Source: Turritopsis dohrnii
Lineage: Eukaryota > Cnidaria > Hydrozoa > Anthoathecata > Oceaniidae
Assembly (NCBI GenBank): GCA_027922465.2
Contig: BQMF02000258.1
Coordinates: forward strand, 248,001-312,000
Reading direction: 5' to 3'
Length of the DNA: 64,000 nucleotides
The notes beneath the pieces were generated by a model that was not told the DNA's origin, ran no database searches, and was given only the letters and a program-made list of their open reading frames with translations. Positions within the stretch are counted from its first letter, which is position 1, and each line of letters opens with the position of its first letter. Made by a program: the position numbers and the translations under genes. This document shows positions 12,701 through 27,700 of this stretch, in pieces.

Positions 12701-15700
12701 GTGGAATTGTGAGTGAAAGTTTTGTTCTTCATTTTAAGTTGTTTTTGCTAGCCTTCGTTAATTGTGTGTTAATTTTTGTTATCTTACAATAGGAACATGA
12801 ATGAGAATCAATTAAAAAGATTATCAAGTAATATTTTCAGAAAGAATCTTAAATTGAAATACTTGTGAGTTTATCTTTTACTATTCATTATCAGTACAAG
12901 TGTTTTTTTAGAATTGAATTAATGGATACCTCAATAAATGTGGTTGGTTATTCTTAACCATTTCTAAACTTCTGTTGAACTGCTTTGTTTCCAGGAAGAT
13001 GGAGAATAATCCCTTTGAAATCATTGAAGACGATGCATTTTCATTTGAAGGAGATTCGTCAATGATAGAATGGTGTTATAAGTTATTTGTTAATTCGATG
13101 ACTTAATTCATATTTGTCATAATTCATCTTTTGTTCATCTAGTCGCTTGCAATACCAACCTAGACCTGGAGCTTCTCGTTCATCCAAGATTGAGCATATT
13201 CCCGAGTTTCGAGAGCGAATACCACATCTTAAGTTCTTGTTAGTATTCTAATTTCATTCAAATGAAATGCTTGATGATTACTATTTTGTTGTTTGGTTCT
13301 AACGAATGATTAATTTTTTTGCAACAGTTTGACAACTGGCGTACAAACTTTGGCTCCTGATGTTTTCAGTGACAAGCTCCCTGCCATGAATCAACTGTAA
13401 GCAATTGGAGATATGTCTTTGTACATATTTCTTAGGTTATTAGACAAGTGATTATCTATTAATACACTTTCAGGTCATTTGACACCGCAGCTTTACAATG
13501 CGATTGTCAATTTTATGATACTATCATGAAATATTTGGCTAGTGGAAAGGATTCATGCTATCTACTGTGGGGTACTGAATGTCGAGAGATTAAATGCATT
13601 GCTCCAACACCCTTGAATGGTTTCAACCACTTTCGCAGACATGAGCAAAGTGTAATTCGTAGTCGGAAACATGATTTCATATGTTGTAAGTTAATTCTCT
13701 GTCTGTGATCATTAATAAATGTATAAAAATATGAATGAAAATGTGCTATTTTCTTTATTTTTTAGCGCCAGAGAATATTAATGTTACTGCCCCAACAGAT
13801 TACACAATACAAATTGATTATTCATATCCTGCCCTTTTATATGCTGAAGGCCTCTCAACTACATCCTCTGATAAACTATACTTTGAAGCTACTTGCATAC
13901 TTCAGGATGACACATCCAGCCAAATACTGAAAGGTCTGCTTTCAACAGCCATATTTCGCATCTTGATTAAATACAAGACTTATTTATTCCATTTTCTTTG
14001 ACTATTTTATTATTCAATTCAGCTTCTGTTGTAAATAAGCAACAAATTACCATAACTGGAAATACAGTCATTCCTGGTCGAAATTATAAATGCCATTTGA
14101 CAATGACTTTCACTGAAGGTGGGATAAACAAAACAAGTGCAAGGACAAAAAAAGTTTTGGTGACAACATTAGAACGAAAAGGTAAACGTCTTTTTCCATT
14201 CTGTTTATAATTCAAATTACCTAATATAATAATAATAATCCAATCTTCTTTTGATAATAGACAAAGTTTCCCTCTGTGCAAATGGAGATCCATTTGAATG
14301 TAAACTATTAATTCAACATGAGCCATGTAAAATTGATGGTTGTGATCAAGAAGCTTCTAATTCTCTTCGACCTTCAACTTGCGACGGCACTGGTTGTTGC
14401 AATTTTTGTTATAAAACTTGTGTGAAGTGTAGTAAGTACACAAGAATTTAAGTTTTTTTGCTGACGAATATTTGAACCATAATATTAATGCTTGTATTCT
14501 ATTTATTTTTTCTCCTTAGATAATACTGTCAAAGCCACCATTAAGTTGAATATAACTTATTACGATTTTCCGTATGTATCATATTTCTTTGTAGATTAAG
14601 GAAAGTAGCCATTTGCAAAATTTTCAATCTCAGTATCTAAATCACTTAGAAACATGCAATAATAATAATATTCCATGTTCCATTGATTGCATTGATTGAT
14701 TTTCATGTGAACTTCCTTTTGTGTACAACAAAATTTTTTGGATGAACTGAAAATACAAATTTTGCATGGATTACTTAGGACAGATACCTCAAATAAAAAT
14801 ATTCGCCATATTTTATTTTTATTTTTAAAATCTGTTTATTAAAATCTGTTTGATTTAATTTTGAAAAAAGCTTTTGTATTTATATGACACTGATGATGGT
14901 GCAAGTTGAAAAGCTTTTGTCAAAATAACTTCAAACAGATTTTAATAATGAAAGATTATTCAAACTTTAAGTATTTTTGTGAGTTGCTTTTAGAAGGTAG
15001 ATTTTTAATTTCAGAAAAATTTTCAGAAATATGAAATTTTATCAAGTCACCTAATCCTCAATAATTTTCATGTTCTGAGTTTTGAAATAGGAAGAAAATA
15101 ATACACTTTCTTTTGCAGACAGCCAAATTGGAATATTTTGAATGGTTCAATTGGGAAATCTGCTAAAGTGAATTCACACAAAAATTAATTTACATCATAG
15201 TTCCTGTTATGTAATTGATATGTAATAAATTTCTTTGGCAATAATTGTTTGTTTGCATCAATGAAACCAATTTTTACCCATGCCCATTATTATTGAACTT
15301 CTCAGAAGTACTAAAAATCAGAAAAATAAAAAAAATTTCAATAAAAATATTTTACGGTCTCACTGAGAAATGAAAGGTCCAATTTTTGTTGCAGATTTAA
15401 GATTTTCTCTCAAAATGGACTTTCTGTCAATATTTTTCAAGTTATATTTATATTTATATTCTGGAACATTAATTGCCATAATTCAAAAAGATTGAAATTA
15501 TTCCGTGAGGAAACAATCATGAAAAATATGATACCATAGTTCATTTGAAGTCTAGCAGTGAAGCAAACAATTTTTACATGATTTTACGTAGATTTCAGTA
15601 CATTTTTAAAACATGATTATTTTGTCAGATTGGTCCAATGGTGAGTTTAACAATGCTTTATAAAGCAGAGGTATGACAAATTTGAAAACAACAAAACATA

Positions 15701-18700
15701 CTCATACATCATCTAGAAGCTTTGCTATACTCCGTTTCTTAAAGTGGATAGCTTCAAATAGCTAAAAAAACTATTTTTTCTTTAGCCTGTTTTCCAATGA
15801 ACACTGCTATTTAAGATGTGGTATTTATTAGAAGGTGCTGTTTATCAGAGGGTGGTGTTTATTGGAGGAAATACATTTCTCATAGACCGTGTTAAGCAAT
15901 AATTCTAAAAATTAGACTTTCAACTGTAATTTCAATCATGGTTTGTGGTGATAGTAATTTTGCATTGTGAATCAGCAAAAATTTATCAAGCCAGAACATT
16001 TTTATGAAATGAATACAAACCTTGGAATAAGGATTAAACAAGGATTAAACTAAATGGTCAGTGCCTTTAGCCAGCTGATTATTTGAATAGGGTTTCAGCA
16101 TCATTGTCGTCATCTATAATTTTTAGATTTTTATTTCCAGTCAGTATTATTCAAGTAACGGAAGGTCATGCAAGTCATAAGATTAATAAGATGTCACTGA
16201 CTTGTTGCCATTATCGTCTGCATGTTACTATTTGAAACAACTGTCTTTTCAAAATTTAAAGACAAAATGAGGTTTTTAAAGTAGGTATCAGCAGTGTGAT
16301 TATTAAAAAAATAGCTGTTTTATTATAGTGTTGATGATGCAGACTTCAGTGCCAGAGAATATAAACCTGATGACTGCTGCCCAAAGTATATCCCCAGTCC
16401 TTATGAAACATGGCTTGCAGGACGTAACACTGAAGATCCAACAAAAGATACCTTTTCGGAATGGTTTCGTTCCACATCATCACGAAATATTCCCATTAAT
16501 GAGGTATTAACATTAGCTCATGAAGAAGGAGATACTGATCCAGTAAGTAAGAAGAAAATGTTTACATTTTGGGATGGAAATTATTGGCCAGTAAATGGTA
16601 AAGGTTTCAAAGCACAGGATCAGAGAGATTGTGATGGGAAGGAGTTGCTGAATTTGGGGTATGTTACTGATAGACAATTTACAGATTCCTGCTTGATGCT
16701 GAGAGTTAAAAACTAGTTCTGTTTCTGGCTTTTATAACTTTCACTTTATTTTCACAAATCAGAAATTGGTTAATTGTTATTGTTTTGAATATATCAATGG
16801 TACCATATTTTATATCGTGCTTCAGGTTCACTAGTGCTATTCGAACTGGCTTTACTTTCCGTGGCACTGAATATTTTCAATTTGCTGGTGGGGAAGATTT
16901 ATGGGTTTATATCAATAAAGTCCTTGTGTTACATATCATCTCACATGACCCAAAAAATTCAACAATTACTTGCAAAACATTTCGTTTGGAAAATGCTAAA
17001 GGTATCATTAGCAAAAGCAATGTTTATTATGAAACGTTGAAGCATATAAAAGGCCATCATGTGTGAATGTTTTTTAGAACATGCTTTGATTGTGCCAAGC
17101 ATTGGAGAAGTTGATCCTATATTACGTTCATGCATCAATACACGAGAGTTGCCAGATGAATCAGTGTCCTTGAAGTTGATGGTAATCATCTATTCAATGA
17201 CTTAAAAGTTTTTGTGAAGTCTGATTATGTCATTTTACTTATTAATCCAGTTGTTTGTTGTTGTATGCCTTCTTTAGCCAAATATCAATTATGGACTTGA
17301 TGTTTTTCATGTGGAAAGATTTAAATGCTCTTCACAGTTTTTGTTTCGCACCAGTGGTGTTTATTTCATTAATGGTAATGATCTGGAAACAACTAAACCA
17401 AGAATTGATTATCTGTCCTTCCCTCCAGAGGATGCACATAGGCAATCAATAATTGCTGATGTTATGCTGACAGATCAATATGGATCTGGTAGGTTATGCA
17501 ACATTTTTTACTACTTTGAGTTCTCATAGTCTATTCTTAGGATTTAACTTGTCATTAATGAATTTGCAAATTTTTTGATCATGCTGTTGATATCGAGACT
17601 TGAAATTCTTTCTGATGGTCACTAATATCAGTGCAAGATGAGAAAGTTGTTTATTTTAAATATTGTAGTGCCTCCTTATACTGTCACAATTGAATCCGGT
17701 AATGAAGAGGAGAGATTTGAGATAGTGAATAACAGTACAACAGCCCATGAAAATGCAGCGAAAGTTCCACCACCTAAAGTGTATAAGAATGTAACATTGT
17801 ATGGCGAGCCGATCATTATATGTTCCAATGCCACAACTACGAATGAAAAGATCAATAAGACAAGTGCTGCACCACAAGTGTTTCGTGGTATCAACACAAA
17901 GTCTGCTTTGATTTTGTTGAAAAACTATCTGGATTACGAATCAACTGCTAATTATTTATTACGGATAACAGTTACTGATTCTAAGGGAGTTGTTGGTGTT
18001 GGTTGTATAACTGTGAAAGTAGGTAACTTTGATAACAGCCGATAAATTACTTAAGTTTGGATGTCAGTTTTGTACTTGTTCATCAACTTGAAAATGTTGA
18101 ATATGAATCATAAAGTTTTTAAATAATTTCCAACAAAATGTTATGGCAATTCAACTTTTTTTTCTATTTTTAATTTCAACTATTTTGATAATTGTGATTT
18201 TAGATTCTTGTTTCCGATCAAAGTGATAACTGTCCAATCATACAAGAGAAACGTAGAGTCTCCTTTCACCCTGTCCCACCTCTCAGTGCAAACTCCTTGA
18301 TGAAGATTGTAGCAACAGACCTGGACAGTGGAAATAATGGAAAAATTACTTACATTGTTGGCGAGATAATTTCAAAAATGTAAGTCTCTTTATAAGAAGA
18401 TATTGATGATCATTTAGTTGATATTTTTGATGATCCACAGATAGTGGTCGAGTTTGGAAGGTCAGTTATAAATTGATTGGTTTACACTTTCATGGCTTAA
18501 TGAAACAGTCATTTTAAAGGGATCCTGTAATGAAAAATTATAATTTGGGACATGATGGAGCTTTAGAAGTTGATGAACAAGTCTTTTTACAGTTATAATC
18601 TTTTGTTGTTTTCAAGATATCTCAATTTCAAGGTCTTAGATTTGATTTATGCAATGCATAATTGTAATGCATTAAGCGAGTAGCTAAAATTTCTCATCGC

Positions 18701-21700
18701 TATAACTGATATGTAAATGAAAAATCTTTGTGCTTTGTGAAATATTCTAAATGAAATAATATGATGATATGATGAAGTATGAACTAAGAATATTTGGTAG
18801 TTCAAAAGTTAGGTACATCAACAGTACGCTCTCCTACTACATCATACTGTATAATGTCGTATTTTAGATTTTCAAAAACTGTGAAAAGATTTGTTGATCA
18901 ACTTTTTTATCTCTATATACCAAACTATCAATTTTCGTTTTAGGATCCTTTTAAAAGTGGGATATATTTTAAGTGATTTTTCTTGTCCAACTGTTTAATC
19001 ATTATTGCCTCCTCTATAGTCAAAATGGGAAATCGCAATCAATTCTGTGGGTTTTTTTCAGTCCAACAATTGAATCAAAGTCATACAATGTAACATCCGA
19101 AATAGTGAAGGGAGGTGTCACCAAAGTAACAAGCAAGATTGTCTTTGTAAATACCACTACACAGTATCTTGTGACCTTGAATCTATTTGCTGTTGATAAT
19201 GGTGTCCCAAGACGTGGTGACTTCTTTCCAATCAGTATTTCATACCATCCAAGCTGTGATGCAACTGGTAAATTGCGGGTTAATTCATCATCTGGCGAAA
19301 TCTACTTTCAGGCTCCAGGAATGACAAATTACAATAAAACTAAATTACGATATGGTAAGTAAAGAGCATCTTATTCAACATGTAATGATGTTGGAATGTG
19401 AACGTCATTAGTGGCAACGTAATTGTTTGTTTACAGGTGAGAAGGAATGTTACGAATGTGCGGCTGGCTACTCCTGCCAAGGGGATGGCAGTGAGATTCA
19501 TTGCGTTCAAAACAAAACCACAGAACATTACTATTCTTATGGTTTTCAAACTACATGTTCTCCATGTCCTGAAGGATGGGTAGGTGGATAGTCAGTGTTT
19601 ATTTTAATAACATGGACACGAAAGATTGCCGTTAATGAGAGATTCACCATGTTTTTATGGAATTACCAATATAGGCTGTTAAAAAAGATCTAGGATAGGG
19701 GCACTGTAAAAAGTTCCATTACATGCAATCAAGTTTCAGTTTTGCTTGATTTAATTACTAATTCCTGTTGTCTATTTTCTTTCTAGTTATGTCATAAAGG
19801 CATCATCATAAAATGTGCACCCAACACTTATGTGAAATGCAATGAAACGGTGAGGTTCAGTTTGTGTTGATTATAAATGATAAGATGGTGAAATAGTCAT
19901 GTAGGCTGAGGTGATTAGTGTATTTTAAGTTTAATCATGTGACAGCTGTGTAAATACATTTGACATTATTTCTGGGTAGCACAAAGAATTTCATTGGATA
20001 AGAGATTTTCTGAAGTTGGTCTTGATCACATTAGCTCTTTAAGGCTTGCAATTGTTGAGGAAGATTCATTCTCTTATGAATGACATAAAATAATTTTGCA
20101 TTAGCATATTAAAGGAAATGCAGGATGTAATTTTTGATAAAGCATAGTTCTCTTTAGCTGTTCCTTACGAAGTTATTTCCACAGAAATGAAGAAAAATTC
20201 AAAACAACTAAATCCACAAAAATAAATCCCTGATAAATAAAACAAAAGTTTGTTCCTCTTTTGTGCACAGTTCCATCAATTACAATATTCCACAAGAACT
20301 ACTGCAATTAGTTATTTTAAAAAAAAACTATTTTGCAATTAATCAATTATTTTTGAAGATAATGAACTGTTAATAAAAGTCACCATGAGAAAGGGAGTCA
20401 CCATGAGAAAGTTTATGCTGTAATGTTGAGGAACTAGTTAATTGATTGAGGTTCTTTCGTTGGAGTTTTATGTAATTGTAATTACTAAAAGACAAGGAAC
20501 ATCTTTGGCTGATGCTTTTCATTCTCCTCTTCTTCATGACCACATTAAATGTGTAAGTCCAGGCTAAATCAACTAGGTTGTGACTTTTACTTGTAAGGGC
20601 ATGCAAGCTATTTTTGCCCAAGCAACGATTACTTAAATTTCCAACAGGTGTGTTATGCGATTTGTATGTATTTTAAAGGAAAGTGTCTGATTTCTTTTCT
20701 TTTCTCATGTAAAACAAACTGTTTCTAAAAGACAGAACAAATTGAAAGAAAAGGCTCGTATGTGCCTTAAAGGTGCGACAGCAACAGCCTTCTTAACATA
20801 TGAAACACCCTATGTATACCTGATTTGAAAACAAGTTCCCTATAATAGTGATTTTGATTTTAGTGGTGTCCAAATGAATGTTTTCCCTGTGAAAAAGGGA
20901 CATATTGTTATGATGGTGTCAGAATATCATGTAAACCAGGAACATTCAGTGATGGAAAAGGTAATCTCAATGTGTTTATCTATTGTGTAAAATAATTATG
21001 AGATCTAACAATCACTCAGGTTGATAGTCTCCATCGTCTTGAGGATTGCTTGTTTGTCAGAATGCAAAGTTCTAGCAGTCTGTAACGTTGCATTTCTTCG
21101 TGCTCGCACATATCATGCTTTCAGGATTGTAACTTTATTGTGTCCATTTCAAAGAATCATTTTCTTTTATATATTTTTCTAAAGAATTTACAACTTTAAA
21201 TCAGTGAGAGAACAGCAAAAATGTTTCTGTTGCGAATATAAACTTTTGAATAACTATTGACAGCAGTAATTTGAATTTAACGTTGATTTCGAGCTGAAGT
21301 CGAATAAGTATTAAAATTAAAATCCGTTTAAAATTAAAATCTAATACTTTTAGGCATCTTGTAAAGTTTTCTGGTTGGAATTTTTAAATTCAGTTGTCAC
21401 TGTTCTAATTGACCAAACATTCTTCATAGTTTTCATTCACATCTTGTTTTTGTCAAGGACCCTGTCAGATTTGTCGACCTGGAAGTTTTACCAATGTTAG
21501 CCGTTCCACATCCTGCACGTGTTGCCCTGCAGGTTTCGAGAGTACGAACATGAATGACGGATGTCGAGAATGCAACGAGAGAGAATATTCTCCAGGAGAC
21601 TGTACCATCTGCCAGTCTTGTTGGCCGCCTGGATCATGTGAGTGGTCTGTTTTTCGTTTCCTTTCTTTTCATGATAACTGTGAACAATAGCAGATGGTTT

Positions 21701-24700
21701 TCACACAACTGTTTTAAACTTTCACTTGACAAGAATCTTTAACACATAATACATGTTAATTGATTTTTTTATTAACTTGTTTTTCATTAAGGTGCATGCG
21801 ATAGAAATCCATGCTTCAGAGGCGTGAAATGTTACAATGTTGGCATGAAAGGCTCGTCTTATAAATGTGGGCGGTGTCCGGATGGATTTGAAGGTGACGG
21901 TAAAACATGTGTTGATATTGATGAGGTAATCAGAAAGTCTGCCCGAGAATTTATTTTGATGTTTTGAACACCTTCCAATTCACAACCAGGTTGTAAAAAT
22001 CGTAAGTTTTGTTGTTATAGTGCAGAGTGAATCCTTGCGTACATCGTTGCATCAACCTTTCCCCTGGCTTCAAGTGTAGTGGATGTAAAGTTGGTTTCCA
22101 TGGAAATGCACCAGCTGGTGTAGGCTTAGAAGAAGCACGAAAAATTAAACAAGTTTGTGAAGATATTGATGAATGTGCGAACAGCAGTTTGCATTCTTGT
22201 GATCCAAATGCTGCTTGTATCAACACTGAGGTTTGTTTATATCCACTGGGTTATATTTCTGAAAAAAAAATGTGGTGGAGAACAATTATATAGAAAAGCT
22301 CATACATGTACATGCCATTCCAATGACAATACACTTCGTCGGGTAACGTAAACATTTTCGATAATCTATTGAATTGCAAAATGTTTTCAGCGAACCAAGA
22401 TGGTGCACCAGCTCCGTAAAACAGTTCACTTTCTATTGTACAGCTATTATAAAACTCTTTATTATTTTGACTTCTTCATTTTTCAGGGTAGTTATACCTG
22501 TGGAAAGTGTAATCCAGGTTTTGTTGGCGATGGATACGCTGGATGCACATCTGGGGATTATTGTGCATCTGGTCGCCATAATTGTGGTGAGAATGCAACA
22601 TGTATACCTCTTGGAACTGAGAAGTTCTATTGTCAAGTTAGTTGTTCTTTATCATGGTTACCATGGTGTAAATATTTCTGACGTCGAGAATGCAATTCCC
22701 TAAAATTTTGTGCAACCATAAATAAAGATTGTTATTTGGTCTGAAGGGTCACATTTTGTGTTTTTCCTAAAACATACGTTGCATCGCCTATTTCAATTAC
22801 ATTAGCCTTCGTTCAAAGTTATGCTGTACTATATAAATATCCTTTGATAATTATTGCTCCCAAGAAGGCAGACTTGTGTTTTAGTGTATTGATGGTTTCG
22901 CCGGTGATGGTGTGATATGTGCACCTGATGACGATTATGATGGTGTGAGTAACACAGGAGCAGCTTGCAGTATTCTTGCTTGTAAAGAGGTATGGTAGCT
23001 CTTAATTATTGTTTAGATTACTTATATAGAGGTCTATTAAGTCTTGTACATAACAGTTTCGTGAAAGTGTCATCAAACTTGCTCAAAATGGTGGCGTAAC
23101 GAAAAGATGATATTCAATGCGCATGACTTCAATACTATTTTAGGATCGGTGTCCGTTAACTCCGAATGGTGGTCAAGAAGACAATGACATTGACGCATTA
23201 GGTGACGTATGTGATGGCGATGATGACGACGACAACAAGCCGGATAGAAAGGTGAAAATTTAAACCCTGTTCACACCATTCAAAAACCTCTTTCTGGTTC
23301 AGTAAACGGACTCTTAATATAAAAGATCGAAGTATAGAGAATAGGTCGTCAGTCCATGTTACTGAATTTTCCATGCACAGTGTGAACAGGACATTATTAT
23401 GTTGAAGTTAGAATCCTAGTGGGCAAATTTGTTGAAACATCACTATGATGGAGTGCATTAAAAATGCTCCTGCTGCAGTGACTTTAACGATTTTGTCCAC
23501 TGGGAGCAGGGAAGAAATTGAAGATGAGACAGGAACCTGTTAAATGCGATTTCGACAAAATTGAAATGGATGAAGTGTTCTTGAAGATTTTAAAACCATG
23601 TTTCAGGATAACTGTCGATTCCAAAAAACGAGTTTGTCCACAGACTCTGATGGCGATGGATTTGGTGACGAATGCGATAACTGCATGTCTACATACAATC
23701 GCGATCAAGAAGACCTAGATAATGATGGCAAAGGCGATGTTTGTGATGATGACATTGATGGTGATGGTAAGGAGAAATTGGATTTCAATCAGCACTTTGC
23801 ATGTTGCTTAAATATTCAGATGTCAGGGATTAATTTGAAAAGTTTGTCCAACTTGTTTTTATCTCAGGTATACCTAACGAACGTGATGCTTGTAGATATT
23901 CAAAAAACCCAGATTTGACTGATGATGATTCAGATGGTGTTCCTAATGTTTGCGATAATTGTTATAAACATCGGAACGCTGATCAAGTACGCTGCTTGAC
24001 CAGTGGGCAAAATCGTCAAAAAGTCACTACGTCGAAGAGCATTTTCATTGAAGTAGTGTGGGTGTATTGGTATAGAAATGCACTCCTTCGTAGTGATTTT
24101 TCAAAAAGAAATTGCCCATTGGATGTCTTCTATTGTATATTGTTATATTGAAGGTCATTTTCGTGTTTGATTGAATTTAATCAATTTTAGCGCATGACAT
24201 TTTTACTAGGCTGACCTGAATGAGAATGGTTTCGGTGATATATGTGAAGGACTTGGTCTAGATATGTAGGTTGATTTTACTTTATACCTCTCTCCTAACC
24301 AATTGTAATGCCTCAAGTGATTAATGATAACAAGGTTCATTTTATTCAAAAACGTCTAAAGAAAGCTCGAAAAGAAGAATTACAACAAAAGTGATTTGTG
24401 AATTGAATTGTTATGTGATAAGATATGATAGATAACTGAATGATTGCTATATAATTATGGAGATAACTGAATGATTGCCATATAATTATGGAGATAACTG
24501 AATGATTGCCATATAATTATGGAGATAACTAAATGATTGCCATATAATTATGGAGGTAACTGAATAATGACTTCAACGTCAATTTAATGAGCTTGCTTAT
24601 TTTTGGTTAGTGATGGGGACAGCATACCTAATGATTATGATAACTGCCCAAACACTCCGAATGCTGATCAAGCGGATACTGATTCTGATGGAAAAGGTTT

Positions 24701-27700
24701 GGTGGCTAACTTTGGATTATCTGTAAAGCCTTTTTTTTCTTTGTGTCTCTAAGATATTACTATAGCTACATACTTGGAACATCCACCAAGAAACAGAAGA
24801 AGGTCGAAATTTTATGGAGAAGCAGCAACCTCTTTTTGATTGATAAATAACAATAAAATGATAAATAATAAATAATAATAATAAGATTCTATACTGTTTC
24901 AGGGGATTTTTGTGATGATGATAAAGATGGTGATGGTGTGAAAGACGAGATTGATAATTGTGTGTATGTCATCAACCCCACACAAGAACATACAAAAAAT
25001 TATGATATGTCTGGTAAAGAATTTCGGTCTTTCGACGTATTATTACTATTGTGTTAATTCACAACTCTCTGTCTATCGGCGAACAAACAAGGGAACTCTA
25101 ATGATTAGTTGGTTGATACTCAGAATAAGTAAATGGCTACAATCTTGGACAAAACTAAATGGAATTTTTGTAGTAGCAACTGAACCCTCCCCCCCCCCCC
25201 CCCCCACCCTCCCCTCCCCCCCCACACCCACCCACACACACACACACACAACAAAGTTATAAGAGGCTTTCCTGTGCCCGGAATGGACTAAAACTGCACT
25301 CAGACAACTCAAACAACTTTGTTTATTGGGGGAGGGGTGGAATTGTTACAGAATTGTGAATGAAAAATGTCCCCATGTTGTAGATCTTGAAAAACTGATA
25401 AAAAAATATATGGGATCGTTTGGCTACGACCTACTGTTGCATAGATATGGTCTATCAAAGATTTTGATTATGTCATAGCCGCAGTACCAAATAAAAGTTA
25501 GGCCCAAATGTTGTGTCACCCCATCACCTGTATCGCGGACCCTAAAAGATATCAGTTATCCCTATTGGTTTTCTAGATATTTCCCCAAAAACGTTGCCTT
25601 TGATTGGGGATGCAATCCAATGGTTCCCCGTGATCATACAAACATCTTACATCAAATGCCACGTGCTATTATACTAATCTTGAATATGTTAAGTTAAATG
25701 TGCCACACACGCACGCGGATTAGTATAATAAGATTGGTTGGTTGATACTCAGAATAAATAATTTCTTAGAACTGTTTTTTCCATAACACTGTTACAGACC
25801 GTGGGAAACATAAGCTTTTCTCGAGATTTGATTGGTTCTTGGGATTTATTCGCTCCGCATTTTCATGTTCTTCCGATGTGTCAGTATACACGCATTTTAG
25901 TGGTTTCAATAATCTATATATTAATAGCCGATTCTCCGTTTGTCTGTAAGTCACGCAAAATGGTAGATTGAGTTGTGAACGAAATTATTTCTTTTTTGTG
26001 TGCGACGTGAGTTCGAAACAAATGCATTGCAACCCCAATCGAACGTGACTTTTTTTGGCTGATGAACTAATAGGAATAACGCTTTGTTTTTATTATTATT
26101 GTTAGTTTTATATTCCACATTGACTTGCCTTTGAAAACAATACAATACAACTAAATACAAAGAAACTAACTGATTAAACATTTTGGACAAAAAGCAGCAG
26201 TGCCAGAACGTGGCAGCATGTGTGGTTTGCCATTGTATCCTAATGCTTGCCTGACTGTCTGAGACGGGTGAACTTTTTTTCGAGCAATCAAAATGTTTAA
26301 AAACCGATAGGTAAAAATAGAGTATCCTGAAACAAAATATTTGTTTGCTTTTGTCTTAATAGTTGTCTTAATTTCTTTTAATCTATTTTAATCTGATCGA
26401 ACGTTTTTATTCATTTCATTCATTTAGCACGTACATTTTTTTCTCCTCCTGTGTGATCTTTTTGAGAGAAACCATTTTTTCACCTACTTCTGACAGCACC
26501 CATGTTAGAGCGCGTAACAAAAGCTAATAATAAGTTGAAAAGTTTTCTCTTTCTGCGTTTTGAGTGTATTGTTAAACTGACAATTGATTGGTTTAAAGTC
26601 GTAAATAAAAACCACGTGAAGTTCACGTTCGGAATGCATTGTGTAAAGCAAGAAAGTCTGCTGACATTTTAAATGCGACCACGACAATGAACGGCTGAGT
26701 TAAGAACATGCAAGTTTTGAAACACCAGGAACGTTTTTCTCTTCACGTGCAAACAAGCTTTATTAAGCGATAAAGCCAGCAGCAAAGGAAGTGTTATTGC
26801 TGGTTTTAAGTGCAATAATATGGAGCAGGTGGTGATACAACGCAGGTTGAATATGGGCGGCGAGAACGTCGCCTTGGCGGCTGGTTTTGAATCAAATACT
26901 TTTGTGTAACGCTTGGAAGAACTAATGTATGTAGGGAAACATAGTAAATGCCTTAATAAGTTTTCGTTGGATATTATTTTGTGATTCGGTAGGGAATCCG
27001 GTTGGTACAGCTTGTGTGGACGACTATGACGGTGATGGCTTTAACGATCAAACAGACGCATGTCCATTTTCGCCGAACCTTCATGCAATGTCTTTTAAAA
27101 AACATATGTTAGTTGATCTGGCCGATTCCAAATCTATGGAACCGAAACCAAGTTGGCATATATCTAATAATGTATGTTGTTTCCTTTTTGCAACTGAAGT
27201 AAAAATATTCAAATGTTTTTTATACATCAGCCGTAGAATTAGTTCTCAAAGTGCTCTCCTCCTCATATATTTTCTGTTCCTTAAGTATTTCGTACATAAC
27301 AATACAGTAAACTCTAATTCGAACACCCAAAAGAGTAAAAAAAAAACATTCGGTTTCTAGAAAGTTCTAATTACGGAAGTTCATTTACAAAGAAGTGATA
27401 GGTGAAGGAATTATGAAATTCGTTCAAATTAGAGAGAGTTTGAATTATAAGAGATTCTATTGTTGTTCTATTGAAGATATTTAAACATTTTTAGGGAAGG
27501 GACATCGAGCAATTTCAGAGGACACTGAGACCATCAATGTTACTAGGTTAGTGTGTAGCGATGTGGAAGGTGAAATGTACGTGACCGGTACCTCCAAACA
27601 TTTCTCAATCATTTTTAGGACAAGAAAGATTCAGTGAAGTGAGTTATTCTGGTGTTTTACATGTCAACAATGGTGAAGGAATCGATTATTTTGGTATTGT

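Noticed and set aside
13735..14326. Separate small genes from single ORFs around 13.7-14.3 kb
   Set aside because: They are exons 43-44 read through into introns, and their antisense shadows.
24431..24566. CRISPR-like repeat array
   Set aside because: Units are contiguous with no spacers and the context is a eukaryotic intron; it is a simple tandem repeat.
25073..25312. Minus-strand ORF of 79 codons
   Set aside because: Made of poly-C and CA repeat translation (Gly/Val runs); low complexity, no family.
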